Below, one piece after another: positions 36,384 through 47,446 of a stretch of DNA of 64,000 nucleotides. The stretch spans positions 1 through 64,000 of the forward strand of contig JABYQS010000053.1 of assembly GCA_022592435.1 (NCBI GenBank), written 5' to 3'. Every line of letters starts with the position of its first letter. Position 1 is the first letter of the stretch. The notes beneath the pieces were generated by a model that was not told the origin of the DNA, ran no database searches, and was given only the letters and a program-made list of their open reading frames with translations. The translations under genes and the position numbers were made by a program. The DNA is from Cerioporus squamosus. Lineage: Eukaryota > Basidiomycota > Agaricomycetes > Polyporales > Polyporaceae.

Positions 36384-37797
36384 GTACGTACGTCATACTT
36401 CGCGTCTGCTCCGGGATTGGTGCGTGGGTGTAGTGGGAGACACCGCGAGCGGTGCAAGTCTCAGGTCAGAGCGTAGTATCATGACCGCCGTGGCTCGACG
36501 TATGAGCGTGCTCAGGACGATACCCCAGCAAGCAAGTATGCACAGTTGGGCACGCAGTGTGTCGTCCCGGTCTATGTCCCTACCTTCGAGTTCCCTTCCT
36601 TCAGCCTTCTGCCTTCACCCATTCACGGTTCACGTTACCGACGCAATCATGTTGGTCTGCGAGTGTCACGCAGGTCGCGGTGCTTCCCAGGGATACTCTG
36701 TTGCCCTCTTTCTACTCGTTCGTCCACTTCCGATACCCGACGCTTCGAGGCATGTCTTGTGTGCCTCTCGACACCTGCACTGGACGACTCCGGGAGGTGG
36801 TGACCTCTACCGTTCACCCTCCTCTTGCTTGTCCGCTTACATATACTCTCCCCGTACCCTGAGGATTCGCCCGCGATGTCACGTAACTGCCGTTGCAGGC
36901 TGACTTGCGCGTTTCCCATCTTGCATCGCGCACCCGGCAATTCGCATCTCGCACACACGTCCTCGCCCGGCGACCCCCTCACCTTTGGGATGTGTGCGGG
37001 GTGAGGTGCACAGGCGGAAACCTGCGCAGGAGACGGATGGCAGTCGCGATGGTGTGTTTTGTTCGTGCTTTGAAGCAAGCGTTGTATCGATTGTTGTCTC
37101 AGTTTCACTTCACCTCTTTCAACGGTCATCGCCATCTACTGGCATATTCTGCCGGCGACGCGGGGACGGTGATCTAGTTTGTGCTTGTCGTTCTCGCGCC
37201 TCCGTGAGGCAGGATGACCGGGCGGCAGGCAGCTGAGATAGCTCCGGTACCATCGAGATGCGCTCACCGCTGCCACTGTCCCGCCACCCTTTACCTATAC
37301 TGGCCGTCAGTCAGCGGTGGGGGACAACGGCTTCATCGTCCGACGCAGACGCGTACAAGCTCAACTTCTTGCAGATTGAGACCAGGAGATCTCTGTCTGT
37401 GTACGTGGGCGATCCAGGTCGGGTCGCGGATCGCGATCGTCCGTTTGCCAATTCTGCCTACTTATCTTCCGCCTTTTCGCCTGTGATGAGTGTTCTCTTC
37501 GCTCGTGCAGTACTGAGGCTCTGTTCCGCTCGCTCCGGTTGTGTTTGCTGCATCGTCCGTGAGTTTGCCCTGCGCAAGGATCGTCCTGGGATGTGCGCTG
37601 CGTTGTACATATCCGCATACTTGCATCCTCTGACATCGACCTCTGCGTGTTCCCTCGACCGCCCACCGTCACGTAACTGCCACCGCTCCCTGATCTGCGC
37701 ATCGCACCCCGCATCTCGCATACACGTCCTCGCCGCGCGATCTTCTCACCCCAGTGCTTCTATCTCCCCGCTGACTCCGCACCGCGAACGCAAACAG
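36384..37797 (+). other. Long intron 1 of HbrB copy 4 (1414 bp)
   Basis: Nearly identical to the long introns of copies 2 and 3. It has the same donor, acceptor and internal duplicated block. Confidence 0.7.
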
Positions 37798-39056
37798 GCC
37801 TCGTCCACACGCACATATGACTCCAAGCTCGTCTCGCGCGAGATGCACCGCCTGGGCAACCTCGCCCACTCCCCTCCCTCGCCCCCTCCGTCTCCGCGCC
37901 CCAGTCGACGAGCGCACTGACCATGGCCCCCTCCGCCGCCCGAGCATCAGCGCGAGCCTCTCGGGCGAGAGCCCCTGGGCGTCCCTCCACGTCCTCATCC
38001 TCCCGCTCTTCAACCACGAGCCGCTCCGCTGCCCGATCGAGGACCTCAACCAGCTCGTCCGCCGCCACATCCAGACCGTCGTCTCCGCCGCCCCGGGCAA
38101 GGCCGTCGCCACGCTCGAGAACGACGCATTCGAGCTCATCGCGACCGGCATGGTCACCCTCGACTCCAGGCTCGCCGGCGTCGACGACGAGCAGCTCATC
38201 GTCCACATCGTCGAGCTCTGGACCTTCTTCTGGACACAGGTCCTCCCGTACCTCGAAGGGGTGAGTCTATTTATCTGTTCTTCCCGTCCTATCATCCCCA
38301 CATCCCCACACCCTTCTGCTCTTCCCCTCATTCCGTCGGCCTTACCCGTCTCTTCCGCCTAGGCGCTGCTCCCACTGCAAACCGATCCGCTCCTCTCCTC
38401 GCTCTACCGCATACCAAAGGCGCACCGGCCGACGTCGCCCACGCAGAATGGCAAGAGTGCCGGGGTACCAACGGCTGCGTCAGGTCAGATCGACGTGCGC
38501 GCCCTCGCCCTCGTCTCGTTCCGCGACCGCATCATCCTCCCGCTCTTCCCCCGCCTCCACGCACGCCTCACCATGTCCAAGGACGGGAACATGCTCGGCT
38601 CGGAGACGCAGCAGGCGCGTCTGCAGCAGATGTGCGTACATATATCCCATCCACTCTGCAATCTAGCATTGAGCTGCAAAAGCTGACGCACGTCCGCCAG
38701 GCTGCTCGTACTCGTCTCGCAGCGCGCCCCACTCCTCGCCTCGCTCTCGCTCACCGCGCCCCCGCCGCAGCCGACCGCGGGCGAGGCGGCGATAACGCGC
38801 CTCCTGCGCGCGCTGCACGCCCCGCTCGCGACCATCGCCCCGCGGCACACGCGCATGACCGCCGCGAGCGGCGCGCCGTCCTTCCTCTCCGCGGGGCTCC
38901 CGCGCGACCGCCGCGGGCGCATTGCGCAGAAGGCGGAGCTCGGGTCGCCGAAGGGCTCTGGGGCCGGGGCGGGGAGGGCGAGGGAGTCGAGGCGGTGGAG
39001 GATGCGCATGGAGGCGGACGAGGATGTGTATGACCGGATGGGGATGGGGGCGCGTG

Positions 39057-39103
39057 CGGGGGGGAGCGGGAGCGGGGGCGGGGGCGGGGGCGGGGGAGGG
39101 AGG
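39057..39103 (+). repeat. G-rich tract, potential G-quadruplex, in HbrB copy 4 exon 4
   Basis: At least four runs of five G separated by single C, followed by GGGAGGGAGG, on the coding strand. It encodes a Gly/Ser run. The motif meets the usual G-quadruplex pattern and would also be present in the mRNA. It lies in the half of the gene that is found only once. Confidence 0.8.
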
Positions 39104-39668
39104 TATGGGCCGTATGCGTCTGTGGGCGGGGATTCGTATTGGGAGGAGGCGGAGGCGGACACGCCGAGGGTGGGCGTGACGTTTGAGGATCCGGGGAGGG
39201 AGAGGGACAAGGAGCTGCTGGAGAGCTTGAGGTGCGTCATTGTCGTTGCTTTGCTCTTTGCGCCTGGACAGCATGTCCCCTGCACGTTCCTCCCCGGCCG
39301 CGTCCTAGTTCCATGTCCTATGCTGGGGCTCGCATCTTGCGAGGGCTACGGTGTGCTGACGCGTCTCGTTCACAGGAGCCCGGACCCGGAGAGCTCGACG
39401 CGGATGAGCATGGGCGGGTGGGGCCTTGGCGCCGGAAAGGAAGAGCACTCTGCAGACGAGGAGGACGAGGAGAACATGGACTGGGACGAGGCACAGGTGC
39501 GTCTTTTCCCCTTTTCATCGCATGTATATCGCAGATGCTGACCAGCCGGACGCGCAGGAGATGGTCGAGCAGCTGGTCGGGCTTGGGTTGAAGGCGGAGG
39601 GCGGGTCGGGGCCTGGGACTGCTCAGCAGCGGAGAGCGCAGCCTCCGATCGAAGGGTACAAGGTATGA

Positions 39669-41180
39669 TGCATGATGTGTGACCTCTGGGTTTCTTGGGT
39701 GTTCTTTGGGCTCGTGTATCGGTACTTGCTTGCTGCTTTGCTGTCGAGAGATCCCGCTGTACCACTAGCACTCTACTCGAATTTGACTTGAATGTATCGT
39801 AACTCACGTCTTCTGCCAGACGTCAACGGTCACGCATGCATGCTTGGCTTGGTGCCGTCATGGTGTGGGGGCGCTCTACATAAGATCTGAGGGTTTACGT
39901 GTAAGGTCGCACTTGCACGCGTATCGCGATCGGGTTGTGTACGCTGGGAACCCGCGTTCGTCCACTTCTTCCCATCGCCTCCATCCATTGAAGGTTGCCT
40001 TTCCTTTGCACGAACCACACACGTCCTTGCTGCACAGACTCAGACCTCTTCCCGCGAGACTCAGACTGCACCTCAGCTTCTCCCGACGACCGTCACCACT
40101 CAGACCACAGCCCTTGAGCTACTTATGGCGAATTCAATCTGCGCCCGCTTCTGATGGTGGCGCTTCCTGCCTTGTTACCAGCCTCCAGGTCTGCGTCTCC
40201 GACCCACCCCGAAGCCCTCGTGCCGCGTGTGAGGACCCAAAGGTGCAGGTCGGCTCCGGATTGGTCGCTGTTCGTTGCTGCTGCAAGTCGGAGCCTCGAT
40301 TTCCGGACAAGAACATTCCTGCTACTTAGTACTAGTGCTTGCGACGTGCGTGCACATACTCCTCGTCGACGTCACGGATCCGGATACGTGTAACGTAGCA
40401 GGATGCTCACAGCACCTCGGTAGACAAGGCCGCGAACAAGCACTGCTCCTGCAACTGACAAGAAAGAACACTGGCACCGCGTATGCACTCGGGCGGAAAG
40501 TACTTACCCGGTTGAAACGACTTGCCCCGGAACTTTGGCTTGCTCTCTCGAGCGCTCGATACGATGCCTTCACATCAGGTCCTTGACTGTTATTAGGCCT
40601 TTGAAGAGCTCTCTGGGTCGATGCCCAGGCTGAGGCTCGGTGGTAGGTCGTATCGGAAGGTCAATCTGGACGCTCTGATGTAAACGCTAATAGTGATCAT
40701 TTTGCCTTAGCGTGCCCGCTATCCCCCTACATACGAGCCTCGACGCTGACAACCTTCGTTGGTTCTGAGTCGAATCTGACGAACCGCACACGTCAGCATC
40801 TGGCCGGTGTACAGAGGGAATCGCGGGTGTGCGGACAGTTCTCTCTGGCCGTACGGAGGCAACACTGGCAGCTCGTCGCAACGCATCTCGAGACGATCGA
40901 TCGCCACGAGATCTGTCTGTGCGCGATCGTCCACATCCGCCGCGTCTAACCATAAGTACGGGTGCTCGCATGGACGCAACATATATCATCCTCCAGCTGC
41001 GTCAGTGCTTGTCTTTCCTCGTCAGCCGCAACCCTGCCACCCTCCCGTCTCAGTTTCAGTTCTCTCTCCTCGCGCTTTCTCCTCTGCTCCTGCTCGATAC
41101 CCCCCTTCTTGTCTTTGCCCTCTGCTTTCTGTTCAAGCTCTCGTTCTCTCCGATTTCTTGTGTCCTCACGACCATCCAAA
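39669..41180. other. Intergenic stretch between HbrB and FAD monooxygenase 1
   Basis: No gene recognised. The last 200 bp are pyrimidine-rich, as expected for a 5' leader. Confidence 0.45.
40981..40986 (+). promoter_or_regulatory. Possible TATA element for FAD monooxygenase 1
   Basis: ATATAT about 195 bp before the ATG at 41181, upstream of a CT-rich leader. Position and sequence are suggestive only. Confidence 0.3.
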
Positions 41181-43256
41181 ATGGTACGTTCTCCTCCTAC
41201 CTCATCTCTGGAAGGAGGCAGACGCCCGTTCTCAACCGCATCTCAACCGGACGCGAAGCAGCCCCAGCGCAGCCCCGACTTCATACCCATCGAGTTCCTC
41301 ATCGTCGGCGGCTCCATCTGCGGGCTCTCTTCCGCCATCGCGCTCCGCCGCGCCGGACACAAAGTGACCGTGTTCGACATCGCGAACCCGTTCGAAGCCG
41401 TGAGCGTGCTCCGTTTGCCATCCCGGTTCACGTTATTGACCTCGCGACCCCCCTGCGTCGGTACATCGTGCACACACAGACCCAGATGGACGCGGGATGC
41501 CGGCTCCCGCCCAATTCGACGAAGATGTATTACCGGTGGGGGCTGGAGGAGCGCCTGCACGCGTGCGCGGTCAAGTCCAAGGGAACGCTCTTTGCGCAAT
41601 GTACGTCGTCGCCGCTGCTAGGTGCGCGCAGACTGAGCAGGAGCGTCGCGTTCGACAGACGACTCGGGTCCGTGGTCGGCGCGCACGAGTGGCAGGAAGA
41701 CGTGCTCATGGAGACCGGGGGCGACTTCCTCTTGATACACGTACGTTTGTCTCCCTCTTGAACTACTTATCCCCCGGGGCCTTACCTTCTTCCCTCGCGC
41801 GCTGCGCGCTGGCGTCCTCGTGCAGTACACCGACATTCGGCGGATCCTCGCAGAGTGCGCGGCCGAGCACGGCGCGACGATACGCTACGGCCCAGAGAAC
41901 CAGGTCGCGAAGATCACGGCACACGCCACCGCGCCGTCCATCACGCTCGTCGGCGGGGAGGTCATCAGCGCGGACGTCGTCGTCGGGGCGGACGGGTATC
42001 TGCTCCCGGGGTGGATCGCGCGCAAGTACATGCTCGAGGCGCACAAGCAGGAGGACACGAAGACGCCGACGGGGATGCAGATGTTCAAGTACGTCTTGCG
42101 TGCGTCGGTGAAGGGGCGTGGTGGCTGACCCGCGCGCAGTGTGATCGTTCGAGAAGCGGACTTGGTGGACCAGGAAGAGTGCAAGGAGTTCCTTGAGACG
42201 CTGCGGACGGACGTGAGTCGCTTGTGCTTGGACACATCCCGTTCTACGCCTAACGGGACGCAGGGAAAGGTCATGACGTGGTATGGCTCGCAGTACGGCG
42301 CGTTCGGGTACCCCATGGTAAGTCACCCACCGTCCCCACATGCACAGCATAGAGAACTAGACCCGCAGAAGGCAGCGACGACGGGCGAGCCGGCGTTCAC
42401 GCTGTACGTGTACGCGCCGCTGAAGGGGCAGGGGGATGGGTTCCACGCGTGGACGAGCTCCCGCGATGCGCTCCTGGACTCGATCAAGGGCGCGGACCCT
42501 AGGTGCGCATTCTCTGCGTTCTCGACCAGCGTGAGGGAGTGCTGATAGGATGCGGACGGGGATGCGGACGCGAAGGCTGATGCAGCTGGCAAAGCATGCG
42601 GCGAGCGTGAGCGCGATCCCTGTGGTCGACCATCCTATGCTCGAGGACTGGGTGCACCCGACGGGACGGGTGATCGCCATAGGCGAGGCCGCGCATCCAA
42701 CGCCGGTAAGCTTACCTTCCCGTGTCCTCTGACCTCTGACCCTCTGACCCTCACTGGGACCGCCCATCCTCGCTCCTCGCCGCAGGTTGGGTCACCATAC
42801 GCCTTCGGGATGTCAACGGGCGACGCAGCGGTGCTCGGCCGGCTGTTCACGCACCTGCACCGGCCCGAGCAGATCGACTCCTTCCTCTCCGCCGTGCAGG
42901 AGATCCGGCAGTCGCGCGTGCAGAACGTGATGAAGGCGTCCGCGGGGAACATCTTCGCGGTGTCGCTGCCGCCGGGGATGGCGGAGGCGCGGGACCGGGC
43001 GCTGCGGGAGCGCGCGGAGAAGGGGATCGAGGGGCTGGCGAGCGGGCAGACGAGCGAGCAGATGAAGGAGACGATCGAGAGCGTGTTCGGGTATGACCCC
43101 GAGGACGAGGCGGACAACTGGTGGGTCGAGTGGGGGGCGATACAGGAGCGGGCGGAGAGGTGGACGATTCGGGACGAGCAGGAGGCGGGGGACGAGCAGG
43201 AGTTCGACTTTGGGGTGGCGACGAGTACGGTTACGGTCACGGAGAGCGCGAGCTAG
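41181..43256 (+). CDS. FAD-dependent monooxygenase 1 (salicylate-hydroxylase-like)
   Basis: Eight exons: 41181-41399, 41486-41740, 41826-42088, 42140-42212, 42264-42317, 42369-42502, 42549-42705 and 42786-43256, for 541 residues. Family members use FAD and NAD(P)H to hydroxylate aromatic or related substrates; the substrate here is unknown. The N-terminal dinucleotide fold reads LIVGGSICGLSSAIAL and ends VTVFD. The second FAD motif is VVVGADGYLLPG. The usual GDAAHP motif reads GEAAHP. Most introns are 46-86 bp and sit at the same places as in gene 2 next door. Exon 2 is odd: gene 2 has an intron after codons FAQ, whereas here the matching 58 bp (41601-41658) are best read through. One T is missing just after it, so reading through keeps the frame. 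The start at 41181 gives a 30-residue leader longer than gene 2's. Confidence 0.85.
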
Positions 43257-44362
43257 CTTGCGACCTGCGACGTTGTTGGGTGCGTGCCAGTGCATCTCTC
43301 AGGACTGAGAAACACTGTGATGTCTCGCGGTGTTGACATTTCCCTTTTTTTCAGAGGATGCTCCCTGCCGTGTTGTACATTAGCTTCGCTGTTTGCTTCT
43401 AGGTCGGACTGGCGACAAAAGTTCGCGACGAGAGCCTTTCAGCTCGCCACACCGTTGGAGACAGCTAGGATGGAGTATGGCAGGATCCATGCATGTGTGT
43501 CCGCTGGGTTCGCAGGTACCCACCGGTGTTGTGGTTTGTCATGGACTGTGTCATAATTCGGTTAGGTTCGCTTGCAGCTTCGAACTTCGGACTTCGCGAA
43601 GTCCGTCGGGCAAAGGCTCCTGTCCGCCGGCGTCTTCAGTACCATATGTGGAACGGGCTCACTCTGATTGGTGGGAGAGCTTCTCGTGGTCCCCTATTGG
43701 CTCGCACTCACTGCACCTAAGTATCGCTTCGCTGAACATGATTTGAAGACTGGAATCTGATGGAGAACGCCTCATGTCTGCATAGCGCCTCCTCCTCACC
43801 GGCACACGGCGATCTTCCAAACATTGCAAGGTCGCAACATATGTCCCATTCAGTAATTGGGGTCCGTGCGGACTCTCGAGTGGTAAGTGCTCTCGAAAGG
43901 AGAGGTGAACTTGGTCAAGGATGATTGGACATCCTTGAATTTGACGGGAAAGCTCTCTGTGCCTGATGATGGCGGCGCGGAACCTCCAATTGGAGTAGGC
44001 AGCGCCGCAGGCTGGCTCAACGTCGGCCCGCCCGACGGCGGTATGGGCCTGGAAGATGCCTCAAAAGGGCAAATGCACCGCCGACATGCTGCAGGCGGAA
44101 GCATCGAAGGTCCAGGAGATCGGTGTCTGAGATCAGCTATTTACTGCCCTCGTTTAGCCCGATTCCGCCCGTATATAGTCTCCCCGCCTGGCCCAGGCCG
44201 ACGCCCTCCCTCTCCCCTCCTCCGCCTCTCTCCTCGCCGTCGCCGCCGCGCTCACCCTCGACACCGCTGCCGACGGTACGACCTTGCTTCACGCCTTTGA
44301 CGACCCATCATGGTCAGTGCATGTCCTGCCCGCGGCTGTCGACCCGCGACTAACTCGACTAG
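43257..44362. other. Intergenic stretch between the two FAD monooxygenases
   Basis: No gene recognised. The last 200 bp are C/T-rich and contain a TATA-like element. Confidence 0.5.
44171..44178 (+). promoter_or_regulatory. Possible TATA element for FAD monooxygenase 2
   Basis: GTATATAG lies about 185 bp before the ATG at 44363 and is followed by a strongly pyrimidine-rich leader, a typical fungal promoter layout. Confidence 0.45.
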
Positions 44363-46304
44363 ATGTCTCAGCGCAACCCCGACTTCCTCCCTATCGACAT
44401 CCTAGTCGTCGGCGGCGCCATCTCCGGCCTCACCTCCGCCATCGCGCTCAGTCGCGTCGGGCACAGAGTCACTGTGCTCGATGATTCAGACTCGTACGAG
44501 AAGGTGCGACGAGCAGTTCGTTCGCTATATGCGCGGCACCTCACGTGCGAACGAGCAGACACCACTTGGAGCTGGCGCGCGCATAGCTCCCAATTCGACC
44601 AAGGTCTTCTACCGATGGGGAATGGAGAAGCGTCTTCGCGAGGTCGCTGTTCGTTCTCAGGGCGTGCTCTTCGCGCAATGTAAGTAACTGCCTCAGTTTG
44701 GCGTATTCCAACCTCACCCGCGTCCCAGACGACTCGGGTTCCGTCGTCGGCTCGTACGAATGGGAGGAGGAGGTGCTCGAGGAGACTGGCGGCGACTTCC
44801 TGCTCATTCACGTACGTCACTATCTTCACCCCCGCACTCGCACCCCCTGCTTCTCTTCTCTTCTCACACTCAATCGGCTCGCAACAGTACGCAGATCTTC
44901 GTCGCATACTAGCCGAGTCGGCTCGCGAGCACGGCGCTACCCTCCGCACGAACTGTCTCGTCGTCGATATCCACCCCGACACCGAGCGGCCGTACCTCAC
45001 GCTCTCGTCGGGAGAGGTCATCACTGCGGACGTCATCATCGGCGCGGATGGGTGCCACGTCCCTCAATACTGCGTTCGGAGGAGTATCATGAAGGCTCTC
45101 CGTCAGCCGGAGACGGAGACTCCGATGGGCATGCAGCTGTTCAAGTGAGTCGCCCACCGTCGCGTCCCTGCCGTCGTAGTGACATGTATTGTACAGCACT
45201 ATCGTCCCGGAATCAGCACTGGGAAAGCTCGACGACCCAGAGATGCTGCGGCAGCTCAGGTCAAACGTACGTACGCCTTACGGTGCTATCGATCTCATGC
45301 TCACGTCCAGATCTCCAGGGGAAAGTGTTCTCGTGGTTTGGCCCCAATTACGGTGCACTCGGCTTCCCCATAGTGAGCCTTGCGCTTCTCTCACCGCTCG
45401 CATCTAGTTGACGTCCTGCGCAGAAAGAGCCCGAGACCGGCGCCCAGCTCTTCACGCTCTTCATCTATGTCATGCGGGTGGACACGGACATCACTCCGGG
45501 GAGTGCTGACAAGGAGCAACTACTCCAGTTTCTCACTGGCTGTGATCCACGGTACGCGCATTATGTAACGACCGCCTCCAGGCATGCGCTGACATGTCCG
45601 TTCGTTCCGCAGACTAGTTACGCTCGCGCAGGAGTCGGTGAAGGTCATCTGCATTCCTATGGTCGAGCGGCCATTCCTCGAGGAGTGGGTACACCCTCAG
45701 GGACGCGTACTCGCCATCAGCGAAGCCGCACACCCCATATCCGTGAGCCGATCCTACCCCTCTTCCATGCTTCTACCTCACTGACGGAGATCCATCCACC
45801 CACAGGCTGGCTCGCTATATGCGATCGGGATGGCGACAGGCGACTCCGCGGTACTCGGCCGGCTGTTCTCGCACCTGCACTCGCGCGAGCAGATCCCGAA
45901 GTTCCTGAACGCGATCCAGGAGATCCGCGAGCAGCGCGTGCAGCGTGTGATCCGCGCGGCGACGGGCAACATCTTCGCGGTCAACCTGCCGCCCGGGCTC
46001 GCAGCGACGCGCGATCGGGAGCTGCGGAAGCAGGCGGAGAGGGGCGTGCAGAACCTGAGCCTCCAGACGGGCGGGGCGGCGTCGAGCGTGGAGATGATGG
46101 AGGTGCGTGTTTGTTTGTGCTTGTGCGAGAGGCAGAGGGATGCTGATTGGGCGGACCGGACAGGCGATTGAGAACATCTTCGCGTATGACCCCGAGGACG
46201 CGGCGGACGACTGGTGGTTCGAATGGGGGATCACGCAAGAGCGCGCGGCGCGGATATTCGACGATGCGCCTGTGGAAGTGCACTTGCGCTCTGGGACGCC
46301 GTGA
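44363..46304 (+). CDS. FAD-dependent monooxygenase 2, paralogue of the upstream gene
   Basis: Ten exons: 44363-44503, 44559-44679, 44729-44811, 44888-45144, 45197-45266, 45319-45372, 45424-45551, 45613-45742, 45806-46102 and 46164-46304, for 473 residues. All junctions keep the frame. The FAD fold reads ILVVGGAISGLTSAIALS and ends VTVLD. The second motif is VIIGADGCHVPQ. The site of the usual GDAAHP reads SEAAHP. The C-terminal helical region has GDSAVLGRLFSHLHS, and the ending YDPEDAADDWWFEWG matches gene 1. Two introns (after FAQ and before AIENIF) are absent or unread in gene 1. Same strand and structure, with 1.1 kb between them, point to tandem duplication. Substrate unknown. Confidence 0.9.
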
Positions 46305-47446
46305 AGCCTTTCGACTCCCGACTACCACGCAAGAAATCGACTCGGGTGCGTCTCGCCTTTGTTCGCGGGGCCGCCTTCCCTTCTTCACTCCTTCCAACTC
46401 TCTCACCTCTTGGGCACCGGGCGTCGTCGGCATGTGCGCTTGCGCTGGATGTATCTTCTATTCTCTCGTCTCGTTGTTGTTGTTTCGGATTCCCCCTCGC
46501 ACTCCCATCTTGCATGGCTCGCCGTCGGAGGTCTTCCACAAGTTGTTTGTACCCCGTGTACGCTGTACTCTAGCTTTTCCCCCGTCACGCACACTTTTTG
46601 CATATGGCATATCCCCCCCCACATCTCCTCATCTCCTCATCTCATCACTGCTCCTCGGGACCCGTCCTCATGCATACACCATAAGTATACACCACATACC
46701 ATCCATACACACATCTATATCACTCCGGCTGCTCGGGTCTGTGCTGCGTCCCCCATCCATGTATGTCGTTGCTGCTGCTCTGCTCGCGTCATCCCATCGT
46801 CTCCTGATCGAAATTCATCCCACCCACACCCAACGCAAGCCTGGCCACGCACGCGTCTTCCGCAAAGAACACGCACACGGTGCACGGCTTCCACAGAACA
46901 CACGAACGACGTTTTCAGGGTGTGTTCTGCGTGGAACGCGCGGGCATCATGCGCATGCTGAGGGCGCGCTGCGTGTCTAGACTTCGAGGTACGGGACCTG
47001 GGAGGCACCGAGGATGGGGAGGCTCTGCGTTTCCAGAAGGTGCAAACGAGGAACAGGGGCAGCGTATGGCAGTTACGTATGTATACGGTACACCTGCGTT
47101 CCTCTGCTATCGCAAAGCACCAGTTGGAGATAGACACGGATTACCTCGCCACAGGCACCGGTCGGCGGAGGAAGAAGAGACGCAAGCCCAACCATACTCA
47201 AGAAAGTAGGAGTAGTACTGTGCTGTGAACTGCTGTGGATCGCTGCCATAATCCATGTCTTCGACAGGCAAGCGTGCACGCTCGAAGATTAACAAGAACA
47301 TCAAGACGATCGCGACTCTATTATGGCACATACTCGTACAAGATTAGGCGGCGTTGCGCTAGATACACATACTCGTACAAGATCCAGCAGGACAGTCCAT
47401 CGTACCGAAGCGTGGTACTGAACTCCACTCAGAGGGAACTCAGAGC
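46305..47446. other. Intergenic stretch between FAD monooxygenase 2 and Con-6
   Basis: The two genes converge here. The stretch includes low-complexity C/T-rich and CA/TA-rich runs at about 46.6-46.75 kb. No gene recognised. Confidence 0.5.

Larger units (their letters stand above)
29121..38703 (+). repeat. Tandem array unit C (about 9.6 kb), running into the native gene
   Basis: The last unit ends at the same CGCCAGGCT breakpoint at about 38694-38703, but here the sequence continues into the true HbrB exon 4. This marks the right-hand original junction of the array. Confidence 0.85.
35844..39668 (+). pseudogene. HbrB-like TORC2 subunit, copy 4: the only copy with the native 3' end, with two 1-bp frameshifts
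   Basis: Exons 35844-36383, 37798-38260, 38363-38631, 38701-39231, 39376-39496 and 39558-39668. Without the two shifts the product would be about 678 residues: a low-complexity leader, the HbrB domain (exons 2-3), then a C-terminal half with LLVLVSQRAPLLASLSL, a Gly run, YDRMG and acidic DEEDEEN. HbrB is the TORC2 subunit known as Bit61 in yeast and PRR5/Protor in mammals. Exon 2 is 463 bp instead of 465. One C is missing at about 37869 and one at about 37940 relative to copies 1-3, so the leader and the HbrB domain are out of frame. If these are consensus errors, this is the functional gene. Introns 2 and 3 match copy 1, not copies 2-3. The stop may lie one intron further on, since AAG is followed by GTATGA. 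Confidence 0.8.
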
